Below are positions 16,527 through 25,188 of a stretch of DNA of 64,000 bases, piece after piece (the stretch's first letter is position 1; each line of letters starts with the position of its first letter). The notes under the pieces are model-generated. The model had not been told where the DNA came from. It ran no database searches and saw only the letters and a list, made by a program, of their open reading frames with translations. The stretch comes from Lutibacter agarilyticus. Lineage in GTDB: Bacteria; Bacteroidota; Bacteroidia; Flavobacteriales; Flavobacteriaceae. Where the stretch lies: positions 1 through 64,000 of the forward strand of contig NZ_FZNT01000008.1 in NCBI RefSeq assembly GCF_900188235.1. Reading direction: 5' to 3'. A program made the translations under genes and the position numbers.

Positions 16527-17708
16527 TTAACCTATTATTGAATTAGGGCTCCATTTAACTATTTCATTACTATACATGGCATCTAATCCCATTTGCACAC
16601 ATAATGCAGTTTTAGCACCTGTAATAATATTGGATTTTGGTTGTTCATTATTTATAATAGCACTTCTAAAATCAACCAAAGCTTGTTTACTTGGATCTAA
16701 ATGTTCAATATTTAATGGCTCACCTTTATTTAAAGTACTACTTGCTGTGGCTCCTGTAACACCATCAACTTCTCCCATTACCTTTTCACTTTTACCTTCG
16801 GGAAGAAAATAAGCATTTTTACGGTCAATAATAATTGTCCCTTTATCTCCAAACACTTTAATTTGATACCCCTCATTCGCATTACTAGTTAAGCATTTGA
16901 ATGTTGCTTTTACACCATTTGGGTAACTATAAATTAAATGTGTATTATCAAAGGTTTCTCTACCATCATTCCAATAATCTACACCTCCAACTCCCATAAC
17001 TTGAATTGGAGTTGTTCCTAAAATCCAATTTACAAAATCAATTTGATGAGAAGATAATTCAGCAGTAAGTCCCCCTGAAAATTCACGATACATTCTCCAA
17101 TTAATCGCTTTTTCAAATTCTGGATTTGGCACCTTCTTTCTCCAATTTCCATGACGATTCCACTGACATTCAAAAGATAAAATATTTCCTATTTTTCCTT
17201 CATTTATAAGATCTACAACATGAGCATACAATCTAGAACTATGGTACTGATGTCCTGTTTGGAATATTTGTTTAGATTTTTGTGCCTTAACAACTAACGT
17301 ATTAATTTCTTCAAATCCTTTTGCTAGTGTTTTTTCACAATACACATGTTTACCTGCATCTAAAGCATCCTTTGCAATTTTAGCATGTGTACTAAATGGG
17401 GTTGCAACAATTACAGCGTCAATATCTTTATTTTCTATAAGTTCCCTATAATCTGAATATCCAATAGCATTTGATTTTGACAAACCTTGGTTAAGACGAA
17501 ATGGAAGAATATCACAAACTGCTGAAACATTTATATTTTCAATTGAATTTATTATAGAAGTAAGTCCACAGCCTCTAGCCCCTGTGCCAATAACACCAAT
17601 ATTAATAGTATTAGTAAAATGAGGCATCACTTTTCCATATAAATAACCTGAGGCTACAATTCCTGAGGCTGCAATTCCTGTTTTTTTTATAAATGTGCGT
17701 CTTTTCAA
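16527..17708 (-). CDS. Tat-exported Gfo/Idh/MocA-family oxidoreductase
   Basis: A 393-residue NAD(P)-dependent sugar oxidoreductase. It begins with a twin-arginine signal (MKRRTFIKKTG then a hydrophobic stretch to about 30). The Rossmann fold shows INIGVIGTGARGCG (about 35-48), AVIVATPFSTHAKIA and the family motif YCEKTLAKG (about 123-131) with the catalytic Lys. The C-terminal alpha/beta domain contains GGLTAELSSHQIDFVNW. Tat export implies folding with cofactor before secretion and action in the periplasm. Its start is 3 bp after the stop of the paralogous oxidoreductase, so the two are translated together. GH109-like hydrolytic activity is an alternative for this superfamily. Confidence 0.87.
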   Translation of the reverse strand: MKRRTFIKKTGIAASGIVASGYLYGKVMPHFTNTINIGVIGTGARGCGLTSIINSIENINVSAVCDILPFRLNQGLSKSNAIGYSDYRELIENKDIDAVIVATPFSTHAKIAKDALDAGKHVYCEKTLAKGFEEINTLVVKAQKSKQIFQTGHQYHSSRLYAHVVDLINEGKIGNILSFECQWNRHGNWRKKVPNPEFEKAINWRMYREFSGGLTAELSSHQIDFVNWILGTTPIQVMGVGGVDYWNDGRETFDNTHLIYSYPNGVKATFKCLTSNANEGYQIKVFGDKGTIIIDRKNAYFLPEGKSEKVMGEVDGVTGATASSTLNKGEPLNIEHLDPSKQALVDFRSAIINNEQPKSNIITGAKTALCVQMGLDAMYSNEIVKWSPNSIIG

Positions 17709-17711
17709 AAC

Positions 17712-19055
17712 TTATATTTTTGGTTCCCAACCCGGCTCGTATGCTCTAGACCAAAGTTTCATTGCATCTCTATCAAATATTCTTCCTGATTGTTGATCAA
17801 CATCAAAACCTTTATCTATTCTATATGAGATATTTGCATAATGTGTTAACATTTGAGACATGGCTCCAACTTCAATAGGCGAAGTTAATTTGGCTTTTCC
17901 ACGAATAGCATCAAAGAAGTTTATGGTGTGTCGTGTGGATAAACTTCCACCTCCACCTAAAGCAACTCCACCCTCAGTACTTCCGGACTTCATGCTATCA
18001 ACCAATTCTCCTTTACGATTGAAACGTTCATATCCATTACGATCTACCATCACAGAGCCTTCAGTACCCATAATAAGCGTACCTCTACCTCTACCGTATT
18101 TATTATAACGATTTCTACTTACTCCATCCCATTGAATGATTTTTTCGTTTTCAAATTCAAAAGTTGCCAACATTTCATCATACATTTCCCAACCGTCATC
18201 TTTGAAATAATTTTTCCCTGCCAATACATCCACATGTTTTGGATAATTAACATCTAAGGCCCATCGTGCAATATCTAATTCATGAGTGGCATTATTACCC
18301 ATTTCTGCTGTTCCGAAATCCCAACCATACCAATGCCAATTATAATTCCAAGTGTCATGAGTATATTCTTTTCTAGGTGATGGTCCTTGAAACAGGTCCC
18401 AATTTAAACCTTCTGGAGGTGCTGCTTTAACAGGGTGCGGAACTTTAGGTCTTCCATTTGCATAAAATGCAATGGCTTTGTATGCATTACCTATGATGCC
18501 GTTATGAATTTCATTTACTATTTTAATACTTTCTGGAGACGAACGTTGCTGATTCCCCATTTGAACTACTTTATTGTATTTTTGTTGAGCAGTTACGATT
18601 AATTGGTTTTCCCAAGCATTATGACTACAAGGTTTCTCTAAGTACACGTGTTTACCTGCCTGCATTGCCATGATAGCACCTGGCGTATGCCAATGATCTG
18701 GTGTAGCCATAAAAATAGCATCAACATCTTTATCAGTTAGAATCTTCTTAACATCCTCCTCTAACTTTGGTTTATAATTTATCTTTTCTCCAATTTTAGT
18801 AGCAGCTTTATCCATTTGACCTTGCATAGCATCACATAAATAAAGTATACGTGCATTACTTTCTTTAGCCACTATGCCATTAATAAAAGCACCATACCTT
18901 CTTCCTAAACCTTGAATAGCAACATTAATTCTATCATTAGCACCTATAATATTATTATAGCTTAGTGCAGACATTGCGTTTATACTACTGCTTAAACTTA
19001 TACCAGCCGCTGCCATTGTAGTTTTCTTTAAAAAATCTCTTCTATTACTGCTCAT
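17712..19055 (-). CDS. Tat-exported Gfo/Idh/MocA-family oxidoreductase
   Basis: A 447-residue protein starting with a twin-arginine signal (SSNRRDFLKKTTMAAAG). The Rossmann motif INVAIQGLGRRYGAF is at about 43-57, FMATPDHWHTPGA follows, and YLEKPCSHN at about 138-146 carries the conserved EKP Lys. Histidines in NATHELDIARW are typical of the active site. Only 2 bp separate it from the DUF1080 gene upstream and 3 bp from the second oxidoreductase downstream. This arrangement is seen in systems that oxidise a glycoside to the 3-keto form before cleavage. Its last residues also occur in a degraded copy at 15186-15303. Confidence 0.88.
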   Translation of the reverse strand: MSSNRRDFLKKTTMAAAGISLSSSINAMSALSYNNIIGANDRINVAIQGLGRRYGAFINGIVAKESNARILYLCDAMQGQMDKAATKIGEKINYKPKLEEDVKKILTDKDVDAIFMATPDHWHTPGAIMAMQAGKHVYLEKPCSHNAWENQLIVTAQQKYNKVVQMGNQQRSSPESIKIVNEIHNGIIGNAYKAIAFYANGRPKVPHPVKAAPPEGLNWDLFQGPSPRKEYTHDTWNYNWHWYGWDFGTAEMGNNATHELDIARWALDVNYPKHVDVLAGKNYFKDDGWEMYDEMLATFEFENEKIIQWDGVSRNRYNKYGRGRGTLIMGTEGSVMVDRNGYERFNRKGELVDSMKSGSTEGGVALGGGGSLSTRHTINFFDAIRGKAKLTSPIEVGAMSQMLTHYANISYRIDKGFDVDQQSGRIFDRDAMKLWSRAYEPGWEPKI

Positions 19056-19057
19056 AA

Positions 19058-20446
19058 TTACTTTTTCTTGTTTTTAGGAACACGTATTTTTATATTTTTA
19101 AATGATACTTTATCTCCGTGATCTTGAAGAAGAATTTGACCTTTTTCCAATACTCCAAAATTTGGCCATTTAGCGTATTTACTTTCAGAAACCAATTTTA
19201 AAAACTCTTTACTTCCTCTTTCATACTCTAAAACTTTTACACCATTTAACCAATGTTCAACTTTATTGTTAATAGACTTGATATATGCTGTGTTCCAGTC
19301 TCCTATTGGTTTGATTGGTTTTTTAGGGTTTGCTTGTATTAAATCATATAAAGAACAAACTGTTCTACTACCTTCGTGAGAACCTAATTTAGCGTCTTCA
19401 TGTAATTCATCATCTAAAATTTGATATTCTAAACCAATTGAAGATCCTTCACCTTTATTTATTTCTGTATCTACATAATATTTTATACCACTATTTGCAC
19501 CTGGAGTTAATTTGAAGTCAACTTTTAGTTCAAAATTGCTATAATCATTTGTTGTAACAATATCTCCTCCTGCCGTAGACTCTCCACCTCCAGTATCGGC
19601 TACAGATAAAATACCATTTTTAATGCTCCATCCTTCTTCTGGAAATTTATCTAATTTTGCACCTCTCCAACCATTTGTGGTTTTACCATCCCAAAGCATT
19701 TCCCAACCGTCCTTTTTCTCTTGATAGGTTAGCTCGTTTTTAGTTATTACAGGTTCTAAAGTTGATTTTTTCGAATATTTTGATACATCTTCAGTTATTA
19801 TTTTTGCATTTTTCCACATAACTGTTTTACCTAATTTTTCTTTTTTATCACCAATAGAATGTACTTGTAAACCTATAAAACCACTTGAAGTCATCTCATC
19901 TATTAAGTAAGCTGCAGGAATATTATTAATCCAAGTTTTTATGGTATCTCCAATAGCTTCTACTCGATAATGATTCCACTCATTTTGTTTAAAAGCCTTT
20001 TGAGCGGCTGCATTATTTTCTAAGGTATTTAACCATTTTCTTCTTCCTTCATCATAAATACCACCGCTCCATGAACGTTTTGATGGATCAATTTCTACTT
20101 GATAACCATGAACTCTTCCATTTTGATAATAAGGAAAGCTGTTGCTTCTAATTTGAATGCCTGAATTCATCACTGCATCGACTTTAAAATCTATTTCAAA
20201 TATAAAATCATCATATATCTTATTTGTTGTTAAAAATGTATTTGGTGTATTAGGCGCTGTGGTTCCAGTAATTACACCATTTTCAACTTTATAGGTAGCA
20301 TTACCTCCTAAAATAGTCCAACCTTCTGTATTATCCTTATTTATTAGGTTTACCCAGGGTGTGTTATCTTTTTGTTGTTGACAAGCGTTTAAAACCCAAG
20401 TCATAATAACTACTAACATTAATTTTCTTAAAATATTTAACTTCAT
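19058..20446 (-). CDS. Tandem DUF1080 protein (3-keto-glycoside hydrolase/lyase family)
   Basis: The 462-residue lipoprotein (lipobox VLNAC, Cys22) contains two DUF1080 (3-keto-disaccharide hydrolase, PF06439) jelly-roll domains. The first is at about 30-225 (WVNLINKDNTEGWTILGG...NSGIQIRSN...YQVEIDP) and the second at about 245-457 (WEMLWDGKTTNGWRGAK...NSGIKYYVD...LEYQILDD). Both have the family's NSGI and EyQi/EVQi signatures. Characterised members cleave 3-keto-glycosides by elimination or hydration without a classical glycosidase mechanism. The gene is 2 bp from two Gfo/Idh oxidoreductases, which is the expected partnership. Which domain is catalytic is not evident. Confidence 0.87.
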   Translation of the reverse strand: MKLNILRKLMLVVIMTWVLNACQQQKDNTPWVNLINKDNTEGWTILGGNATYKVENGVITGTTAPNTPNTFLTTNKIYDDFIFEIDFKVDAVMNSGIQIRSNSFPYYQNGRVHGYQVEIDPSKRSWSGGIYDEGRRKWLNTLENNAAAQKAFKQNEWNHYRVEAIGDTIKTWINNIPAAYLIDEMTSSGFIGLQVHSIGDKKEKLGKTVMWKNAKIITEDVSKYSKKSTLEPVITKNELTYQEKKDGWEMLWDGKTTNGWRGAKLDKFPEEGWSIKNGILSVADTGGGESTAGGDIVTTNDYSNFELKVDFKLTPGANSGIKYYVDTEINKGEGSSIGLEYQILDDELHEDAKLGSHEGSRTVCSLYDLIQANPKKPIKPIGDWNTAYIKSINNKVEHWLNGVKVLEYERGSKEFLKLVSESKYAKWPNFGVLEKGQILLQDHGDKVSFKNIKIRVPKNKKK

Positions 20447-20497
20447 TTTAAATTTTATTTTAAATTAAATTTGTTCTACTTTATTAAAAAAATAACT

Positions 20498-22330
20498 TTA
20501 CTCTTTAATCTTAATATTTTCGTAAAACTTTTGCAAAGTGTAAAATGCTTTTTTCTTATTTCCTGTTTCAGAAATCAATCCTTTTCTATTGTATCCATTT
20601 TGATACACATCATGCATACGACGTGGCGATCTAAAATCTGTCAAAATCCAAGGTGTTACACCACTAAATTGTGGTATTTTAGCTAATGCTGGTAAAGTTT
20701 CTTCGTAAAGATATGCTTGATTTTCTTCTGTCCACATTGTTGTTTTATCACCATGAAAACCTTGTAGAGCAGCTGCTCCAAATTCAGAAATAATTACAGG
20801 TTTATCAATTGCTATTTCCCAGCTAATATTTTTTAAATCCTCAATAGAACCTCCATACCAACCATAATATTGGTTGAAACTAACAATATCTACAATGTCT
20901 GAGAATTTATCTTCAATCACCATAATATTTTTATTGTCTTTACTTGGATGGTCTTCTAGTGCAGCCGTTATTAAACGTGTATTGTCTAACTCTCTTGTAG
21001 CCTTCGCTAGATTTGACAAAAAACTAAGTCGCTCCTCTGATTGTGGTGTTTCATTTGCCATTGACCAAATGATTACCGATGCCCTGTTTTTATCTCTACT
21101 AACCACCTCTTTTAATTGTGTCTCTGCTTTTTTATAGGTTTCCATATTTTCCCAATCAATGGTCCAATAAACTGGAATTTCTTCCCAAACTAATAGCCCC
21201 ATTTCATCAGCCAAACGCACCATATTTTCATTGTGTGGATAGTGTGCCAATCGCACAAAATTACATCCTAACTCTTTTGCCCAACCTAAAAGAACTCTAG
21301 CATCTTCAATAGAATGTGCTCTTCCACCTCTCATTACATTTTCTTCATGAATAGATATTCCTTTTAAGAATACTTTTTCTCCATTCAATAAAATATCAGC
21401 ACCCTTTGTTTTTATGTGTCTGAATCCTATTTTATCTGAAATTTTATCTTTATCGGTAGCTATAGAAACAGTATAAAGTTTTGGATTGGTATCGCTCCAT
21501 TTGTCTATCTTTTTTACAGGAATTTCAAAAGAAGCATACCCTTTTTCATTTGTTGTAAAAGTTTTATTTATTTTCAATTCTGGTATGTTTACTAAAACTT
21601 TTGAGTTCGCTTTGCTTTCTCCATTTAATTGAATAAACCCTTTTAACAATTTATCATTTTCTTTATCTAATTGAACGCTATAATCTTCTATAAAAGTTTC
21701 ATTTAACTCGTAAATGGTTACATCTCGTGTAATACCTCCATAGTTCCACCAGTCAGTGCTTACTGTAGGCACCTCATCTGGAAAACGTTTGTTGTCTACT
21801 CTTACAATTACAAAATTATCTTTAGGTTTTAATACCTTCGACATTTCAAAGTTAAAAGGTGTAAAACCACCTCTATGCGCTCCTAATTTTTCTCCATTCA
21901 CATATACATCTGCAAAATAATTTACAGCACCGAAATGTAAGTAATACCTTTTTGAAGCATCGTAATTAGGAACATCAAATGATTTTTTATACCAAAGTGT
22001 ACCTTCATAATAAAACAAATTTTCTTTTTGTGAATTCCAATCACCTGGTACAACTAATGTTGGTGCAGCATCAAAATCATATTCTACTCTATCAGTTTTA
22101 TCTTTAGGTTTTGCATTTACAAAAAAGGCACCTGCTCCCGGATTTTCAGATTCGTCATGTGGCTCTCTTCTATAATTATAATAACCCGACTCATATACAT
22201 CTACTATATAATTCCATCTACCATTTAGTGTTATACCTTCTCTTAAAAAACTATTTTGCAATAAATTATCTTGAGAAAACACTTCGGTATTTGAAATTAA
22301 CACTAATAATATTACAATTATTTTTTTCAT
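20498..22330 (-). CDS. GH2 enzyme, probable beta-glucuronidase
   Basis: A 610-residue secreted protein (signal about 1-20, ending TEVFSQ) with the GH2 layout: N-terminal sugar-binding sandwich, immunoglobulin-like domain, and TIM barrel from about 300. Catalytic residues are visible: Glu427 in WSMANET (acid/base) and Glu516 in ISEFGAA (nucleophile). Near the C-terminus NRK at 581-583 (in YNRKGL) matches the N-x-K motif that contacts the substrate carboxylate in beta-glucuronidases and is absent from beta-galactosidases. I therefore favour glucuronic or related uronic acid release from oligosaccharides. It lies 38 bp after the sulfatase gene and 51 bp before the DUF1080 gene. Confidence 0.85.
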   Translation of the reverse strand: MKKIIVILLVLISNTEVFSQDNLLQNSFLREGITLNGRWNYIVDVYESGYYNYRREPHDESENPGAGAFFVNAKPKDKTDRVEYDFDAAPTLVVPGDWNSQKENLFYYEGTLWYKKSFDVPNYDASKRYYLHFGAVNYFADVYVNGEKLGAHRGGFTPFNFEMSKVLKPKDNFVIVRVDNKRFPDEVPTVSTDWWNYGGITRDVTIYELNETFIEDYSVQLDKENDKLLKGFIQLNGESKANSKVLVNIPELKINKTFTTNEKGYASFEIPVKKIDKWSDTNPKLYTVSIATDKDKISDKIGFRHIKTKGADILLNGEKVFLKGISIHEENVMRGGRAHSIEDARVLLGWAKELGCNFVRLAHYPHNENMVRLADEMGLLVWEEIPVYWTIDWENMETYKKAETQLKEVVSRDKNRASVIIWSMANETPQSEERLSFLSNLAKATRELDNTRLITAALEDHPSKDNKNIMVIEDKFSDIVDIVSFNQYYGWYGGSIEDLKNISWEIAIDKPVIISEFGAAALQGFHGDKTTMWTEENQAYLYEETLPALAKIPQFSGVTPWILTDFRSPRRMHDVYQNGYNRKGLISETGNKKKAFYTLQKFYENIKIKE

Positions 22331-22368
22331 TATTTATTTATTTTAAATTCGTTTTTACTATTGATTTA

Positions 22369-23862
22369 TTATTTCAACTTTTTAAAATTGTGATTATGGT
22401 CTGTAGCTTCTTTTTTCTCCTTAACTTTTTTAGCTAATTCACTAATAACATTGTGATACTGACTTTCAGCAATAACATTCTTCGTCTCTTTTGGGTCTTT
22501 AGCATGGTCATATAATTCGCGCTCTAATACTTCTCCTGTATTTAGTTGTACCCATTCTACATAATTAAATTGATCATCTGTTACTGAATATCCCATAACG
22601 GTTTTATCATAGTTCCAGCGGTTGTCTGGCCAAATTGAATAGGCATACGATTTTGTTTTAGACTCTTTCTTTGGATTTTTTAGAATAGGAACTAAACTTT
22701 TTCCTTCTAAATGAGAAGGTTGTTTTAATTGACATAATTCTGCTAATGTTGGATAGATATCTAGAGCTTCTACAGGATGTGTGTACACTTGCCCTTTTTT
22801 TCCATTAGGTACATTAAATATAAATGGTATGTTTGTGTCTATGTTCATATTAGACCACTTACACCAACTACCGTAATCTCCTAATTTATATCCGTGATCT
22901 CCCCATAAAACCACTATTGTATTTTCTCTCAGCCCTAATTCATCTAATTTATTCATTAAATTTCCAACCTGAGCATCAACATAAGACACACAAGCGTAAT
23001 ACCCACGTCGTAAAGAAATAGCCGTTGAATCTGGAACATCTTCAAATAATTTTGGCATACCATAATAGTTACCTAATTCTCCTCCATAACGCATTGTATA
23101 ATTACTAGAATTCTCTGGTCTTTCAGTTAATTTAGATAGCCCCACAGAACTTTTAGGATACATATCCCAATATTTTTGAGGTGCATTAAAAGGTAAATGA
23201 GGTTTTATAAGACCAACAGCCATAAAAAAAGGTTTGCCTTCTTTTTTAAGAACTTCCAGCTTTCTCATGGCATTTAAAGTATTTATGCCATCTGGATAAA
23301 TGGTATCATGAACCTGGGCGGCCTCATACGGTAAACCATTTCCTGGTTTTTTAGTTAATTTAAGAGCTTCAGAACCTTCTTCTGTTACATAACCCTTAGC
23401 TTCCCAAGTAGGATTTGGTTCAATATAAGTATCTCCAAATTGTGCTTTGGTGTCTTCAGTATAGTGATAAATTTTTCCAGAAGAAGCTATTTCATAACCA
23501 TTTTGTGCGAAAAACTTGTTCATGGTAAGTACATTTGGTAAAAGATCAGTAACAGATTCACCTGTATAGATTCCCTGCTTTTCTGGTCTAATACCAGACA
23601 TAATTGAAGCTCTTGAAGCCATACAAATAGCTTGTTGCACGTGTGCATTGGTGAAACGAACTCCACTACCTGCTAAACGGTCAATATTTGGTGATTTAAT
23701 ATGTGTAGCACCATAACAATTGAGTTCTGTTCTTAAATCATCTACAGCAATGAACAGTACATTATATGGCGTTTGCTTTTTTTGTTTTGTTTGGCATGAT
23801 GAAATTGTTGGATATATTAATAATATAAGAAAAAGTCGTTTGATAAAACTTGGAACATTCAT
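22369..23862 (-). CDS. S1-family sulfatase lipoprotein with CxASR motif
   Basis: A 497-residue sulfatase with lipobox Cys23 (YPTISSC). YNVLFIAVDDLRTELNCYG (about 33-51) holds the paired metal Asp residues. CMASR at 80-84 is the formylglycine motif in its Cys-x-Ala-Ser-Arg form. VLWGDHGYKLGDYG is the second metal and sulfate site, and WPDNRWNYDKTVMGYSV leads to the C-terminal subdomain. Overall similarity is to iduronate-2-sulfatase-like enzymes (S1_7 type), a group also used on sulfated rhamnose polymers in marine bacteria. It heads a tight five-gene cluster with the GH2, DUF1080 and two oxidoreductase genes. Confidence 0.9.
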   Translation of the reverse strand: MNVPSFIKRLFLILLIYPTISSCQTKQKKQTPYNVLFIAVDDLRTELNCYGATHIKSPNIDRLAGSGVRFTNAHVQQAICMASRASIMSGIRPEKQGIYTGESVTDLLPNVLTMNKFFAQNGYEIASSGKIYHYTEDTKAQFGDTYIEPNPTWEAKGYVTEEGSEALKLTKKPGNGLPYEAAQVHDTIYPDGINTLNAMRKLEVLKKEGKPFFMAVGLIKPHLPFNAPQKYWDMYPKSSVGLSKLTERPENSSNYTMRYGGELGNYYGMPKLFEDVPDSTAISLRRGYYACVSYVDAQVGNLMNKLDELGLRENTIVVLWGDHGYKLGDYGSWCKWSNMNIDTNIPFIFNVPNGKKGQVYTHPVEALDIYPTLAELCQLKQPSHLEGKSLVPILKNPKKESKTKSYAYSIWPDNRWNYDKTVMGYSVTDDQFNYVEWVQLNTGEVLERELYDHAKDPKETKNVIAESQYHNVISELAKKVKEKKEATDHNHNFKKLK

Positions 23863-24062
23863 AAGGGTTTAAATTTGTGCGGTAATTATTATATTTAATG
23901 CTATTCTTTTTGTATTTTATTTTTCAGTATAATTATAATTTGTGTTGTCTTTTCGAATTTTACATCACACTACTAATTCTCGGAATTCTCATCTTGCTAA
24001 TTCATAAGTCTCAAAATAAAAATATTTATATTTTACTAAATTGTTCTCTAACTTTATTAGTT

Positions 24063-24113
24063 AAATAAATAATAGTGTGCAGTTAAACTAACTTACACAC
24101 TAATTATTTATTT
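24063..24113 (-). terminator. AT-rich stem-loop after the small type IX protein gene
   Basis: The arms AAATAAATAATAGTGTG (24063-24079) and CACACTAATTATTTATTT (24096-24113) pair along about 17 bp with one bulge and a 16-nt loop. It lies 20 bp beyond the stop of the minus-strand gene at 24134. It is probably that gene's transcript end or an mRNA-stabilising hairpin; the run of U expected of a classical intrinsic terminator is weak. The rest of the 271-bp gap shows no motif I recognise. Confidence 0.5.
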
Positions 24114-24133
24114 ACCATAAATTAAAACAAAAA

Positions 24134-24997
24134 CTAATTTACAACTATTCTTCTTGTTGAGCTTGAAGTTTCACTATTAACTTTTAACATGTAAACTCCT
24201 GGAGTTAAATTAGAAACATCAATTGTCTCATTTACTAAACTACCTTTTAAAATACTTTTTCCAAGCATATTAAAAACTTCAACAGACTCAATTTTAATAT
24301 CTTTAGACTTTACAGAAATTAAGTTTTTAGTTGGGTTAGGATACACACTTAAACTAGATTTAAAGACATCTTGCACAGATGCGGTCGCTTGATTAGTTAA
24401 AGACACCCAATCAAATCGGATTTCGTTTACATCTAGCATCTTCATGTATATAGCTATACTCGTTTCTGACCCAGAATTAAAAGTAAATTCTTTTGTATTA
24501 TAATCCGTATTGCCTGGAAACTCCTCTGTAACTAATTTAATATTATTAGATGTTGTTTCAACAGCTGCCTTTGTTTTGTACCCAAAACCACTATAGGGTT
24601 TCTGTGAACTATCAGTATAATAAATTGGCGTATATCCAGATTCATATCCAGAACCTTTTAAAATACGTATCTCTACTTGAGGAACACCTGCGGTTCCGTC
24701 TTTGATGTAAACATGATAAGTAAATTTATAGTCTGTATTAGCTAAAACGGCTACTTCTTGATATATTACTTGATCTTTTGTACCAACAAGCTTTACACCT
24801 GTATTAGGAAATGTAAGCCCAGATGTAGTTTGAGCGGGTCTATCTGGAGCGATATCTTCATTGATCCATTGCGAACAAGCACAATCACTTCCCCCTATTT
24901 TAGGTATTTCGTCAAATTGATCGTTTTGCAAAGCAGGATCTTGGGCATAAAGTAAACTGGTTAAAAATAAACCAGATAATAGTAATAATTTTTTCAT
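24134..24997 (-). CDS. Small type IX secreted protein, carbohydrate-binding-like
   Basis: A 287-residue protein with signal peptide (1-18, LLYAQ). A beta-rich domain (about 30-205: GVKLVGTKDQVIYQEVAVLANTDYKFTYHVYIKDG) resembles CBM-like jelly rolls. The type IX C-terminal sorting domain (about 215-287: SVYPNPTKNLISV...VFNMLGKSILKG...PGVYMLKV) is clear. It has no visible catalytic signature. Expression is probably high and specific: its own promoter at 25028-25082 carries the PUL-wide regulatory motif only about 30 bp from the start codon. A role as secreted glycan-binding protein is inferred from domain form and context. Confidence 0.75.
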   Translation of the reverse strand: MKKLLLLSGLFLTSLLYAQDPALQNDQFDEIPKIGGSDCACSQWINEDIAPDRPAQTTSGLTFPNTGVKLVGTKDQVIYQEVAVLANTDYKFTYHVYIKDGTAGVPQVEIRILKGSGYESGYTPIYYTDSSQKPYSGFGYKTKAAVETTSNNIKLVTEEFPGNTDYNTKEFTFNSGSETSIAIYMKMLDVNEIRFDWVSLTNQATASVQDVFKSSLSVYPNPTKNLISVKSKDIKIESVEVFNMLGKSILKGSLVNETIDVSNLTPGVYMLKVNSETSSSTRRIVVN

Positions 24998-25027
24998 AAT
25001 GTATATATTTTATTTTAGTTTGTGATT

Positions 25028-25082
25028 CAAAAGTAATGACTCAAAGTGTTCATTTCTTTGCACTATTGTTCTATTATTTTCA
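25028..25082 (-). promoter_or_regulatory. Promoter with PUL regulatory motif, small type IX gene
   Basis: On the minus strand a TACTTTTG -7 box (25028-25035) lies 31 bp upstream of the start codon. Exactly 24 bp further upstream is the motif beginning GCACTATTGT (25060-25082, written on the plus strand). Its inverted half CAATAGTG recurs at 25122-25129, giving a 69-bp inverted arrangement from 25061. The same box, spacing and motif occur at 35504-35558 and 56498-56552, so this is probably an activator site for the hybrid two-component regulator. Confidence 0.72.
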
Positions 25083-25188
25083 CTTTTTCCACTTTTTTCA
25101 ACACTTATACAGCTATTTAAACAATAGTGAAAAATAGAACTATCGTTTTGAACAATAATCTTGTTAAATAATCTAAAATTCTCATTAA

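Noticed and set aside
22911-22935. CACTATTGT-like words inside the sulfatase gene (also near 37349 in the GH88 gene)
   Set aside because: They lie in coding sequence without a TAnnTTTG box at the fixed 24-bp spacing, so they are taken as chance matches.
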